Part shown: positions 35,341 through 43,076 of the stretch, piece by piece | Position numbering within the stretch: position 1 is the stretch's first letter | Layout of the letters: each line of letters begins with the position of its first letter | Assembly (NCBI GenBank): GCA_964409165.1 | Contig: CAYPCH010000001.1 | Span: 60,644 to 124,643, forward strand | Source: CAYPCH01 sp964409165 | Lineage (GTDB): Bacteria > Bacillota > Clostridia > Acetivibrionales > Acetivibrionaceae | Length of the DNA stretch: 64,000 nt | Direction of reading: 5' to 3' | Position numbers and translations under genes: made by a program | Notes under the pieces: model-generated | What the model was told of the DNA's origin: nothing | Database searches by the model: none | Seen by the model: only the letters and a program-made list of their open reading frames with translations

Positions 35341-36282
35341 TCATAGTTTGCTTATAACTCTGAGCTTTGCGCTTCTAGCTCTTGGATTATCCTCAAGTTC
35401 TTCTTTCCCGGCTGTCAGAGGCTTTCTTGTTATCGGTTGTGCCAGAGGCTTCTTTCCGCATACACATACCGGAAATTCTGAAGGGCATGTACATGGGTTT
35501 ATTCTTTTATTAAACTCGTTCTTAACAATTCTGTCTTCCAGTGAATGAAACGTAATTATTAAGAACCTGCCTCCCGGTTTTAAAACCGATATCCCATCGT
35601 CAATAGTTTGCTCAAGTATGCCAAGTTCATTGTTTACCGCTATCCTCAGAGCCTGAAAAGTCCTCTTTGCTGGATGAGGGCCTTCACGCCTTGCGGCGCT
35701 TGGCACTGCAGCTTTTATTATATCCACCAGTTCCCAGGTCGTCCTGACTGGTGCTTTTTCCCTTCTTTCGACAATAAATTCTGCAATCCTTGAAGCCCAT
35801 TTCTCTTCACCATAGCTGCGAATAATATTTTTAATTTCATCCTTACTGTACCCATTAACAATTATTTCTGCTGTAAGTGATGTTCTCCGATCCATCCTCA
35901 TATCTAGCGGAGCCTCATGATTGTAGCTGAATCCCCTTTCAGCTTCATCAAGTTGGTGTGAAGATACTCCAAGATCAAGCAGGATTCCATCAACAGCATC
36001 TATTTTATTTTCAGAACATACATCTTTAAGATTTTTAAAGTTCGTGTTCGCCAAAACAATCTTTGCCTGACCATTTGTCTCATTAAGCCTTTTACGTGAA
36101 GTCTCAAGTGCAAAACCATCCTGATCAAGTCCAATCAATATGCCTTCTTTATTAAGCCTTTTACATATCTCCAGTGAGTGGCCTGCACCGCCTAAAGTGC
36201 CGTCTATGTAAACTCCATCCGGCTTGATATCCATATTCTCAACAACTTGTGTCAGCAAAACCGGCTTGTGCTCAAAATCCAT
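35341..36282 (-). CDS. rsmH: 16S rRNA m4C1402 N4-methyltransferase
   Basis: Methylates N4 of C1402 in the ribosomal P site. The SAM-binding region IDGTLGGAGHS, the LDLGVSSHQLDEAERGFSY motif, PLDMRMD, and the C-terminal ITFHSLEDRIVK with a Cys-rich PCTCPSEFPVCVCG segment are all present; 313 residues is normal. Second gene of the dcw cluster, after mraZ. GGAG is somewhat far (13 bases) from the ATG. Confidence 0.95.
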   Translation of the reverse strand: MDFEHKPVLLTQVVENMDIKPDGVYIDGTLGGAGHSLEICKRLNKEGILIGLDQDGFALETSRKRLNETNGQAKIVLANTNFKNLKDVCSENKIDAVDGILLDLGVSSHQLDEAERGFSYNHEAPLDMRMDRRTSLTAEIIVNGYSKDEIKNIIRSYGEEKWASRIAEFIVERREKAPVRTTWELVDIIKAAVPSAARREGPHPAKRTFQALRIAVNNELGILEQTIDDGISVLKPGGRFLIITFHSLEDRIVKNEFNKRINPCTCPSEFPVCVCGKKPLAQPITRKPLTAGKEELEDNPRARSAKLRVISKL

Positions 36283-36302
36283 AATACATTACCCACTCCT
36301 AT

Positions 36303-36737
36303 TTAAAATCCGAGAAACTCCGTCATGTTTTCTGCAATTATATCCGGACTTAAATTTTCATCCCCGGAGTATTTTTCCCATTTATCCTTATCCCATACTT
36401 CCACTCTGTTGGATACGCCTATTACATACACATCTTTATCAAGACCGGCGTAATCTCTTAAGTTTGGTGGTATAAGAACTCTTCCCTGCTTGTCCGTCTC
36501 ACATTCGCTTGCCCCTGCAAAAAAGAATCTTACAAAAGCTCTTGCATTCTTATCCGTAAATGGAAGTGATTTAAGCTTTGCTTCAAGATTGGTCCATTCT
36601 TCTGTTGAATACGCAAACAAACAATTATCAAGCCCTTTGGTCATTATAAAACTTTCACCAAGACCTTCTCTTAACTTCGAGGGTATGATAACTCGGCCTT
36701 TTGCATCGACCGAATGTTGGTATTCACCATAAAACAA
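36303..36737 (-). CDS. mraZ: Transcriptional regulator and cell-wall cluster first gene MraZ
   Basis: MraZ is an AbrB-like ring-forming DNA-binding protein that controls its own dcw operon. Both MraZ repeats are seen: [20 protein letters not shown] and [19 protein letters not shown]. The TTG start (six bases from GAGGTG) gives [15 protein letters not shown], matching the family's N-terminus and length (144); a GTG three codons earlier overlaps the ribosome site. Three direct repeats in its leader are candidate self-binding sites. Confidence 0.93.
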   Translation of the reverse strand: MFYGEYQHSVDAKGRVIIPSKLREGLGESFIMTKGLDNCLFAYSTEEWTNLEAKLKSLPFTDKNARAFVRFFFAGASECETDKQGRVLIPPNLRDYAGLDKDVYVIGVSNRVEVWDKDKWEKYSGDENLSPDIIAENMTEFLGF

Positions 36738-36766
36738 CCATTTCACCTCACATTTTTGGTATCATC

Positions 36767-36796
36767 CACCACTTCACTCCACTTCTCACCACTTCT
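36767..36796 (-). promoter_or_regulatory. MraZ boxes: three 10-bp direct repeats
   Basis: On the coding strand three 10-mers in phase, [AT]GAAGTGG[AT]G, lie between the promoter and mraZ. MraZ is known to bind GTGG-type direct repeats with 10-bp spacing upstream of its own gene; binding here is inferred. Confidence 0.75.
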
Positions 36797-36802
36797 ATTT
36801 TA

Positions 36803-36831
36803 ATTCTAATCCAATTTCAAGTAATAATCAA
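36803..36831 (-). promoter_or_regulatory. dcw cluster promoter
   Basis: On the minus strand TTGATT, 17 bases, TAGAAT, with the expected start of transcription at the edge of the MraZ boxes. Confidence 0.6.
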
Positions 36832-36900
36832 GCTAAATTTGAAAATTTCCTGCAAAAAAATAAAAGATAGGATTTAAGTCCTACCTTTTAAAGCATTTAA

Positions 36901-36992
36901 CTCAACTTTCCCACAGTAATTATGGGCTCTTTGCCACTAACTTAACTTGTGAGCAACCAGAGCCTCAAAATACTATAAGTGGGAAAGTTGAG
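36901..36992 (+). mobile_element. Repeat family 2, short copy (92 bp), MITE-like with 7-bp flanking repeat
   Basis: Perfect 14-bp inverted ends, CTCAACTTTCCCAC and GTGGGAAAGTTGAG. Inner nested complementarity: GGGCTCT/AGAGCC. It is flanked on both sides by CATTTAA (36894-36900 and 36993-36999), as expected for a target-site duplication. No coding capacity. It lies between the dcw promoter and rodA. Confidence 0.7.
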
Positions 36993-37046
36993 CATTTAAT
37001 TATAGGTATATGTGAAATATTCTAACAATCACAATGCTTTGATGCA

Positions 37047-38171
37047 TTAAAAAATCACCTTCTGCCGCCGCATGGACACACTCATAACAATTCCAATCCC
37101 TATAAAATTCGTCATTACTGAAGTACCTCCCTGGCTGATAAATGGTAGAGGTATCCCTGTCACAGGAAGCACACCTACGCTCATACCGATATTCTCAACA
37201 AAATGTATTCCAAGATAACTCGCAACTCCCACAACCAGGAACATGCCATAGGAATCCCGCGATTGTCTAGCGATGTGTATACACCTTAACAAAAGGAAGC
37301 ATACAAGAGCAATAATTATAACTGCACCTATAAAGCCAAGCTCCTCGCCTATGACAGAAAAAATAAAATCCGACTCTTTTACAGGCACACCATTGTTCTG
37401 TGTCTGATACCCTTTGAATAGACCCTTCCCAAAAATCTGCCCTGAACCTATGGCAATTTTTGATTTTCTGACGTTGTATCCATAGACTAGCGGGTCAATA
37501 TCCGGGTTCAGAAACACTTCTATCCTTTTTTTCCTTGTGTCGTTAAGGAAATAGACCCACGCAACAGTTGCCGCTACGGCAAAAACACCCATCCCCATAA
37601 ATATATATTTATAGCCCAATCCGCATACAAATATAAGAACAAAGAAAATAAATACGAATACCATTGTTGTTCCAACATCCTTTTGTGCTATAACCAGCAA
37701 AAAAGGTATTGCTGAATAAAACAGAAATTTTATGATATTAGCACCTTTATTCTTTTCTCCATCGTATATTCTTTCTAAAAAAATAGAAGCAACGAGTATA
37801 AAGGATATCTTTGCAAACTCGGCAGGTTGCAAGCTGAAACCCATAATTTTCAACCAACTCCTGCTTCCCAGTTCGTCTCCTGTCCCTTTTACAAGAACAA
37901 GAACCAAGAGAGCCAATGTAAAAACATAAAACAAAACCCCAAAAACCTTAAAATCCTTATAATCTATAAAGCTAATTACAAACATAAGAAAGATACCTAT
38001 CGCCATAGACCCTGTTTGAATCAACATCATCCTTGTACTGCCGTTCATAGACTTTACTGCACTGCTTAAAACCAAAAGTCCAATGCCTGACAGCAATATA
38101 ACCGATAAAAACAAAATATAGTCAAACCTTCTCAAATAATTAAAATCCTTTGTTTTCTCGACATAATACAT
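37047..38171 (-). CDS. rodA: SEDS glycosyltransferase RodA
   Basis: 374 residues and about ten membrane spans. SEDS motifs: RSWLKIMGFSLQPAEFAKI, the catalytic-region Asp near AQKDVGTTMVF, FLNPDIDPLVYGYNVRKSKIAIGSG, GEELGFIGA, and PVTGIPLPFISQGGTS. The KSKIAIGSGQIFGKG form is typical of RodA (elongation) rather than FtsW. It builds side-wall glycan with a class B PBP. It lies just upstream of the dcw cluster but is separated by a promoter and a MITE-like element. Confidence 0.92.
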   Translation of the reverse strand: MYYVEKTKDFNYLRRFDYILFLSVILLSGIGLLVLSSAVKSMNGSTRMMLIQTGSMAIGIFLMFVISFIDYKDFKVFGVLFYVFTLALLVLVLVKGTGDELGSRSWLKIMGFSLQPAEFAKISFILVASIFLERIYDGEKNKGANIIKFLFYSAIPFLLVIAQKDVGTTMVFVFIFFVLIFVCGLGYKYIFMGMGVFAVAATVAWVYFLNDTRKKRIEVFLNPDIDPLVYGYNVRKSKIAIGSGQIFGKGLFKGYQTQNNGVPVKESDFIFSVIGEELGFIGAVIIIALVCFLLLRCIHIARQSRDSYGMFLVVGVASYLGIHFVENIGMSVGVLPVTGIPLPFISQGGTSVMTNFIGIGIVMSVSMRRQKVIF

Positions 38172-38338
38172 AATTTCACCTTCGATAAACGTAATATATT
38201 AAAAACTACTGTTAAGCCTTCTAACCATAATAGTCCTAACAGTAGTTCCATACTTTTTATAAATATAATTATATTTTTATATTGATATAATGTCAACGAA
38301 CAGAAATTTTTTCTTCTTTGCCTTATAAATAAGCATCT

Positions 38339-38497
38339 CTATTGTTTCGCATTTCTTCCGTCTAGCAACTCGTTGTAATATTGTACTATCAACAAGTCCA
38401 GTTTGACACTAAGCTCATAAATTTTAGAAAAATCAGCATCTTTATCAATCATATGATTGAGCTGGGTTTGAAGCGCTTGGATTTTTAAATCATTCAT
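38339..38497 (-). CDS. Spo0E-like aspartyl-phosphate phosphatase
   Basis: 52 residues. Two short helices with the family motif S-x-x-x-D in LSVKLDLLIVQYYN. Spo0E proteins dephosphorylate Spo0A-P and hold back sporulation. The ATG after GGTGGT is chosen; an ATG 11 codons upstream has no ribosome site and overlaps the promoter. It has its own promoter, and neighbours are not sporulation-specific. Small size leaves some doubt. Confidence 0.8.
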   Translation of the reverse strand: MNDLKIQALQTQLNHMIDKDADFSKIYELSVKLDLLIVQYYNELLDGRNAKQ

Positions 38498-38516
38498 AAA
38501 TACACCACCGTTTAAT

Positions 38517-38545
38517 ATTATAATGATCATAAAATGATTCTACAA
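38517..38545 (-). promoter_or_regulatory. Promoter of the Spo0E-like gene
   Basis: On the minus strand TTGTAG, 17 bases, TATAAT, about 20 bases before the start codon. Confidence 0.6.
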
Positions 38546-38657
38546 TATTATACATTATATTTTGACATAAAAACTTGTTTTTTGTTCTATCATTATAAAA
38601 AACAAATACAAAAATGTCAATGCAGTTAATAAAATGTAACAATAATGTAATATCCCC

Positions 38658-39683
38658 TTACGTTTCCTTCCTGTCTGCTTCAACCTCATTGTCTCCTAGT
38701 TCTTCTTCATCTGCATCTCCTGCTACATCTGCATCTAAATCACATCCTGATACTGCATCATCTCTGCTTGTGCCAGGCTCCTCTTCCTTATCTCCTGCAC
38801 CTTTTATCTTCTTTAGAACCACTGCATAATCACTGGTTTGACCCATCTCTTCCTGATACTCCAAACTTTTTTTCCTTCTGACCAAAAGTAGCACAGTGAA
38901 GAACACCGCAAAAAGCAAAGACAGAATCTGAGATATTCTTACAGAACCCAACATAAGACTGTCTGTCCGAAGCCCTTCAATCCATGACCTTCCTATTCCG
39001 TAGAGAATCATATACAGAAAAAATACTTCTCCACGCATTTTTTTTCGTTTTCCGAACCACAACAGAAACAGAAAAACCCCTAGATTCCAAAGTGATTCAT
39101 ATAAAAATGTGGGATGCACCAACATATCCGGATTAACATCAATACCTGCCTTTCTCATTCTATACAGTTCTTCCCTTATCAAGTCACCTGTCATTCCCCA
39201 TGGAAGATCGGTATTCGTACCAAAAGCCTCTTGGTTTACAAAATTACCCCATCGCCCTATCGCCTGGGCAAGCACAAGGTATGGAGCTCCTAAATCCAGT
39301 AGCTTTAACAGATTAATTCCTTTTACCTTTGCAAATACACATGTAACAATAACGGCCGCTATTATACCTCCATAAATAGCCAGCCCTCCCTGCCTTATAT
39401 TAATAATCTTTGATATATCACCATTGAATTCACTCCAGTTGAAAACAACATAGTATATTCTGGCACCTACAATTGCAATTGGTGCCGCAAACAATACAAG
39501 GTCAATAACATTATCCGGCTCAATACCGAACTTCTTGCTGTTTCTCATGGCCAGAACAACTGCAATAATAAACCCTAATGAGATTATAATCCCATACCAG
39601 TATATTTCGACACCAAAAACATTGAATGCAACATTGTCAAAGGGAAACTTCAGACCAATATTCGGAAATTCTATTCGATTCAT
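38658..39683 (-). CDS. lgt: Phosphatidylglycerol:prolipoprotein diacylglyceryl transferase
   Basis: Transfers diacylglycerol to the lipobox cysteine of prolipoproteins. Seven or so membrane spans, RQGGLAIYGG, and the Lgt signature GRWGNFVNQEAFG are present, with LYMILYGIGRSWIEGLR near the C-terminus. The last 55 residues are an acidic tail (rich in D and E) not part of the core enzyme, giving 341 residues against about 270-280 in typical members. AGGGGGG precedes the ATG. Follows the M16 pair by 14 bases. Confidence 0.94.
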   Translation of the reverse strand: MNRIEFPNIGLKFPFDNVAFNVFGVEIYWYGIIISLGFIIAVVLAMRNSKKFGIEPDNVIDLVLFAAPIAIVGARIYYVVFNWSEFNGDISKIINIRQGGLAIYGGIIAAVIVTCVFAKVKGINLLKLLDLGAPYLVLAQAIGRWGNFVNQEAFGTNTDLPWGMTGDLIREELYRMRKAGIDVNPDMLVHPTFLYESLWNLGVFLFLLWFGKRKKMRGEVFFLYMILYGIGRSWIEGLRTDSLMLGSVRISQILSLLFAVFFTVLLLVRRKKSLEYQEEMGQTSDYAVVLKKIKGAGDKEEEPGTSRDDAVSGCDLDADVAGDADEEELGDNEVEADRKET

Positions 39684-39697
39684 TTTACCCCCCCTAA

Positions 39698-40981
39698 TTA
39701 TATAGGCTTTATTACCGATAAAGCCATGTTGTCGACAATAAAATGCTCTTTGAATACTTTATTGACATAATCAAATGATATTTTATCATATACCTCGACA
39801 TAATCAAACAGATTTACATCCTTAAAATAAACCGAAACAAATGCATGAGCGGTTCTTTCTATGGAATTGAGCTGCTTTATAAACTTTCCGTACATGGCTT
39901 TTTTTATTCTTTCATAGCTTTCTTTATCAAGACCTCTATCCCACAAGCTTTTTATTTCATCCACAATTCTTTCCTTAAGCTTTATAGGGTCTCTCGTCTC
40001 CCCACCTATGACCGAATATGCATAGTTCTCTTCTATACTGTAGTCTGCGTCAAAAGAATTGTTTATTAGCCCTTCATTGTATAACTCCGTATACAGTTTT
40101 GAACTTCTTCCCATAATCATTTCAAGCAGTATTTTTATGGTCGTCTCTCTCATAATACATTCCATGCCCTTAGTCTTAAAACCTGTATCTTTAAATCCAA
40201 TCTGACATAAAGGCATTGAAACAGCGAGTTTCTGTTCAACATAATCCTTGTTTATCCCGTCAGGCTCTTCAGGAAAAATTCTTTTGATAGGAGATTTTTC
40301 TTCATGCTCCTTTATATTTTTTTCAACCTGTGCGAATACCTCCTCTGGAACAACATCTCCTACCACAAGTATACTCATATTTGAAGGATGATAAAAGGTT
40401 TTATAACACTTATAAAGGATCTCCTTATCAATCTTACTGATACTATCAATGCTTCCGGCTATATCGATTTTAACAGGATTCTTTTCATACAATGCTTCAA
40501 GAAGGTTAAAAAATACCCTCCAGTTTGCATTATCATCATACATTCTTATTTCTTGACCTATGATATCCTTTTCCTTTTCAACGCTTTCATCTGATATGTA
40601 TGGATTCTGAACAAAATCCAGTAAAAGATCAAAATTTTCGCTAAACCTCTCTGTGCACGAAAACAGGTAAACAGTCTGTGCAAAGCTGGTGTATGCATTC
40701 GGATTCGAACCAAGCTTTGAGAACTTATCCATTACACTTCCATCTTTTTGTTCAAACAGCTTATGCTCAAGAAAATGTGCAATTCCGTCTGGCACCTTTG
40801 TAACTTCACTGTCACCAGGTGCTATAAATTCATTGTTAATAGAACCATAATGGGTATAAAATGCTGCATATTTTTTTGAATATCCCTTTTTGGGTATAAT
40901 ATAAGACTTTAAACCGCTTTTATGTTCATGAACATGCAATACTTCATCTATGCTAGGAAATTCAATTGTTTTTATATTCAT
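39698..40981 (-). CDS. M16-family zinc peptidase, YmfH-like
   Basis: 427 residues. The inverted zinc motif HFLEH (His69, Glu72, His73) is intact, with the third ligand likely in EKEKDIIGQEIRMYDDN. In Bacillus the ymfF/ymfH pair lies near genes for elongation factor P modification. M16 enzymes often work as an active/inactive pair, and its neighbour lacks the motif. Acts in the cytoplasm; no signal peptide is seen. Substrate unknown. Confidence 0.88.
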   Translation of the reverse strand: MNIKTIEFPSIDEVLHVHEHKSGLKSYIIPKKGYSKKYAAFYTHYGSINNEFIAPGDSEVTKVPDGIAHFLEHKLFEQKDGSVMDKFSKLGSNPNAYTSFAQTVYLFSCTERFSENFDLLLDFVQNPYISDESVEKEKDIIGQEIRMYDDNANWRVFFNLLEALYEKNPVKIDIAGSIDSISKIDKEILYKCYKTFYHPSNMSILVVGDVVPEEVFAQVEKNIKEHEEKSPIKRIFPEEPDGINKDYVEQKLAVSMPLCQIGFKDTGFKTKGMECIMRETTIKILLEMIMGRSSKLYTELYNEGLINNSFDADYSIEENYAYSVIGGETRDPIKLKERIVDEIKSLWDRGLDKESYERIKKAMYGKFIKQLNSIERTAHAFVSVYFKDVNLFDYVEVYDKISFDYVNKVFKEHFIVDNMALSVIKPI

Positions 40982-41006
40982 ATATATTTTCTCCCTTCAA
41001 AAATTG

Positions 41007-42296
41007 TTAATCCTTACAGGTTAAAAAGTAAACCGTATCCATTTTTATTTTATTAGAAACACTGATAACATCATCAACAGTGACCTTCTTTACCTTTTCT
41101 ATCAATCCGTCAGGTGTATCATTTGTACCCACAATATATTGGCTCAGGTAAAAATCTACTACTTGGAGCTGGCTGTCTTTCAAAGATTCTATTCCAGTTT
41201 CTATACTTTTGATAGCCGACTGATATTCATAGTCTGAGATACTGCCTTCTTTAATATCTTCAATCTGCTTGTTTATAATATCTATAGCCTTTTGCTTGTT
41301 GCCTGTCTCAATCCCGCTGCTTATTACCATCAATCCCTTAAACTTTTCCAGACGTGAAAAAACATAATATGCAAGCCCGGCTTTTTCTCTTACATTTTGA
41401 AAAAGTTTTGAGTGGAGACCGCCTCCAAGAATGCTATTATAAACAAGGAGACTGTAATATTCATCACTATTAGGATCAATATTGGCTCTAAAGCCTATAG
41501 AGAGTTTTCCCTGATTTATATTCATCTGTTCAGTTATGTTCTTAACCTCATCAACATTCTTAACTGCATGACTGTTCTCTATGGGTTTGGTTGTACCCCT
41601 CTGAATCTTTTTTAACCTTTCTGTAATATATCTGACCTTATCGTCCTCTAAATCTCCGGATATAAAAACATATATCGGAAGTTCTTGTGTAAAGTACTTA
41701 TAATGCTCATAAAGGTTTTTTTCATTTATTTCATCATAATCTTCTACATCACCATAAGCATATATTGAAAATGGCTCATCCTTGCACATTTCCTCCAGAC
41801 ATTTTTCTACCGCATAATGCATCTTATCGTTAACACGACTTTCAATAAGTTCTTTAAGGTTTTTCTTTTCCTGTTCCACGTATTCTTTCTTAAATCCGCC
41901 ATCTTCAGTAACAGGTTTGATAATTATATCATACAAAAGATCAAATGCTTTTTCCGTTAAATTATCATTGGATTTGGTGTATTTATCCGAAACATATTCA
42001 AGATAAAACTGTACAATCTGATTTTCGCCTTTTTTTGTTACACCACAGTCAAATGAAGCACCATATAGGTCTTCAAGGTATAGAGATATGTCCATTATTG
42101 CAGGAAAACTTTCACATCCTCTGCGCAAAACAGCAGGAAGCAATGCATTTTTTGCTGCGTTTTCCCTGCACAATTTATCATGGAAAAAAACATTTATTGA
42201 ATTGGTCTTGAATTTGCCAGATTTTACCCGGAATACTTTTATACCGTTAAAAGAATCAAATTCGGTTCGGTGACTTTCTAAAGCAATTGTGTTCAT
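41007..42296 (-). CDS. M16-family protein without zinc motif, YmfF-like
   Basis: 429 residues. The N-terminal half has no HxxEH; the C-terminal half keeps the substrate-binding GGGLHSKLFQNVREKAGLAYYV of the family. It is the non-catalytic partner of the following gene, 25 bases away. The first gene of the ymfF-ymfH-lgt unit as read here. Two ATG codons are not in conflict; the first is used. Confidence 0.85.
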   Translation of the reverse strand: MNTIALESHRTEFDSFNGIKVFRVKSGKFKTNSINVFFHDKLCRENAAKNALLPAVLRRGCESFPAIMDISLYLEDLYGASFDCGVTKKGENQIVQFYLEYVSDKYTKSNDNLTEKAFDLLYDIIIKPVTEDGGFKKEYVEQEKKNLKELIESRVNDKMHYAVEKCLEEMCKDEPFSIYAYGDVEDYDEINEKNLYEHYKYFTQELPIYVFISGDLEDDKVRYITERLKKIQRGTTKPIENSHAVKNVDEVKNITEQMNINQGKLSIGFRANIDPNSDEYYSLLVYNSILGGGLHSKLFQNVREKAGLAYYVFSRLEKFKGLMVISSGIETGNKQKAIDIINKQIEDIKEGSISDYEYQSAIKSIETGIESLKDSQLQVVDFYLSQYIVGTNDTPDGLIEKVKKVTVDDVISVSNKIKMDTVYFLTCKD

Positions 42297-42650
42297 TCAA
42301 TCAATCCTCTCTTTTTTAATAAAATTATATCCAAAATTACATTTTCAATATTTTTGATAATTCTTATGTATACCACCTTTTAGTAATTGGGCAACTAATA
42401 TTTCCCGCCTCACTTAATAGTATAATAAAAAAGGACTGCTTTATTCAATATTTGGTAAGGATAAATTTTCAAGCAATATTGAGCGTGATAAAAAACTTAC
42501 ATTACATTTCAATGCGTATTAATCATGAAAATGATTCTATATTAAAGAAATTAATTTTCGTGACTAATATTCCTTAAGACAACTGTAAATAAAATTTCAA
42601 CATGTTGAAAATAATAAACATGTAAGATATATTATCATGGAGGAGTTCAC
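42297..42650. promoter_or_regulatory. Intergenic region with repeat family 3 copy, 16-bp palindrome and promoter
   Basis: A copy of repeat family 3 lies at about 42474-42573 (ATTGAGCGTGATAAAAAACT ... CATGAAAATGATTC ... AATTTTCGTGA). TTTCAACATGTTGAAA (42595-42610) is a perfect palindrome whose right half is also the -35 box TTGAAA of a promoter with TATATT (42628-42633) 17 bases on, pointing at the 55-residue gene. The predicted leader would be only about ten bases. Confidence 0.6.
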
Positions 42651-42818
42651 ATGGATCATATAAGATATTATAGAAAATACCCAAGAACCATTGAAAAGCC
42701 CTCGCTAGATGAAGAGCGGACAATCAATCTAGGTGCTGCAACTGTTGCGGGAATTCTGGTTTTAGCGTTTGCAAGCGGAATGTTCTGGGGATACATGCTC
42801 AAAAGGAAATGGTTCTAA
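42651..42818 (+). CDS. 55-residue single-span membrane protein
   Basis: MDHIRYYRKYPRTIEKPSLD, then a charged stretch and one span (LGAATVAGILVLAFASGMFW) and basic end LKRKWF. GGAGGAG five bases before the ATG and a palindrome-overlapped promoter support a real gene. No family recognised. Its 3' end overlaps the truncated DUF21 gene of the other strand. Confidence 0.65.
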   Translation: MDHIRYYRKYPRTIEKPSLDEERTINLGAATVAGILVLAFASGMFWGYMLKRKWF

Positions 42819-43041
42819 TAATAGGGAGGCTTAAATATCCTCCCTGCTTACCCATATGTATATTATATTCAAGAATTAGCTTTAACAATATTTTTGCTTT
42901 TTTATCTCCGTCTTCAGCCATTTTCTCAACTTTCCTATCATTTAAGGAAATAACAGCAATCTCAGAAGCCGCAAAAAAAGCATTTACACCTACGAGAAAA
43001 AGCAAAAGCAATATCTGCAAAACTAATGTTATACTTATCAT
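42799..43041 (-). pseudogene. Truncated DUF21 (CNNM/CorC-type) membrane protein
   Basis: The first 55 or so residues match the N-terminus of CNNM/DUF21 transporters: FLVGVNAFFAASEIAVISLN, then KMAEDGDKKAKILLKLILE. It then continues into unrelated sequence and stops at 80 codons; the full family is over 400 residues and includes CBS domains. GGGAGG precedes the ATG. It follows the calcium ATPase by 35 bases, so it is the decayed last gene of that unit. A hairpin (AGGGAGG/CCTCCCT) lies at the break. Confidence 0.75.
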
Positions 43042-43076
43042 TTTTTATTTCCTCCCTTTGCCCCTTTTAATCCTTA

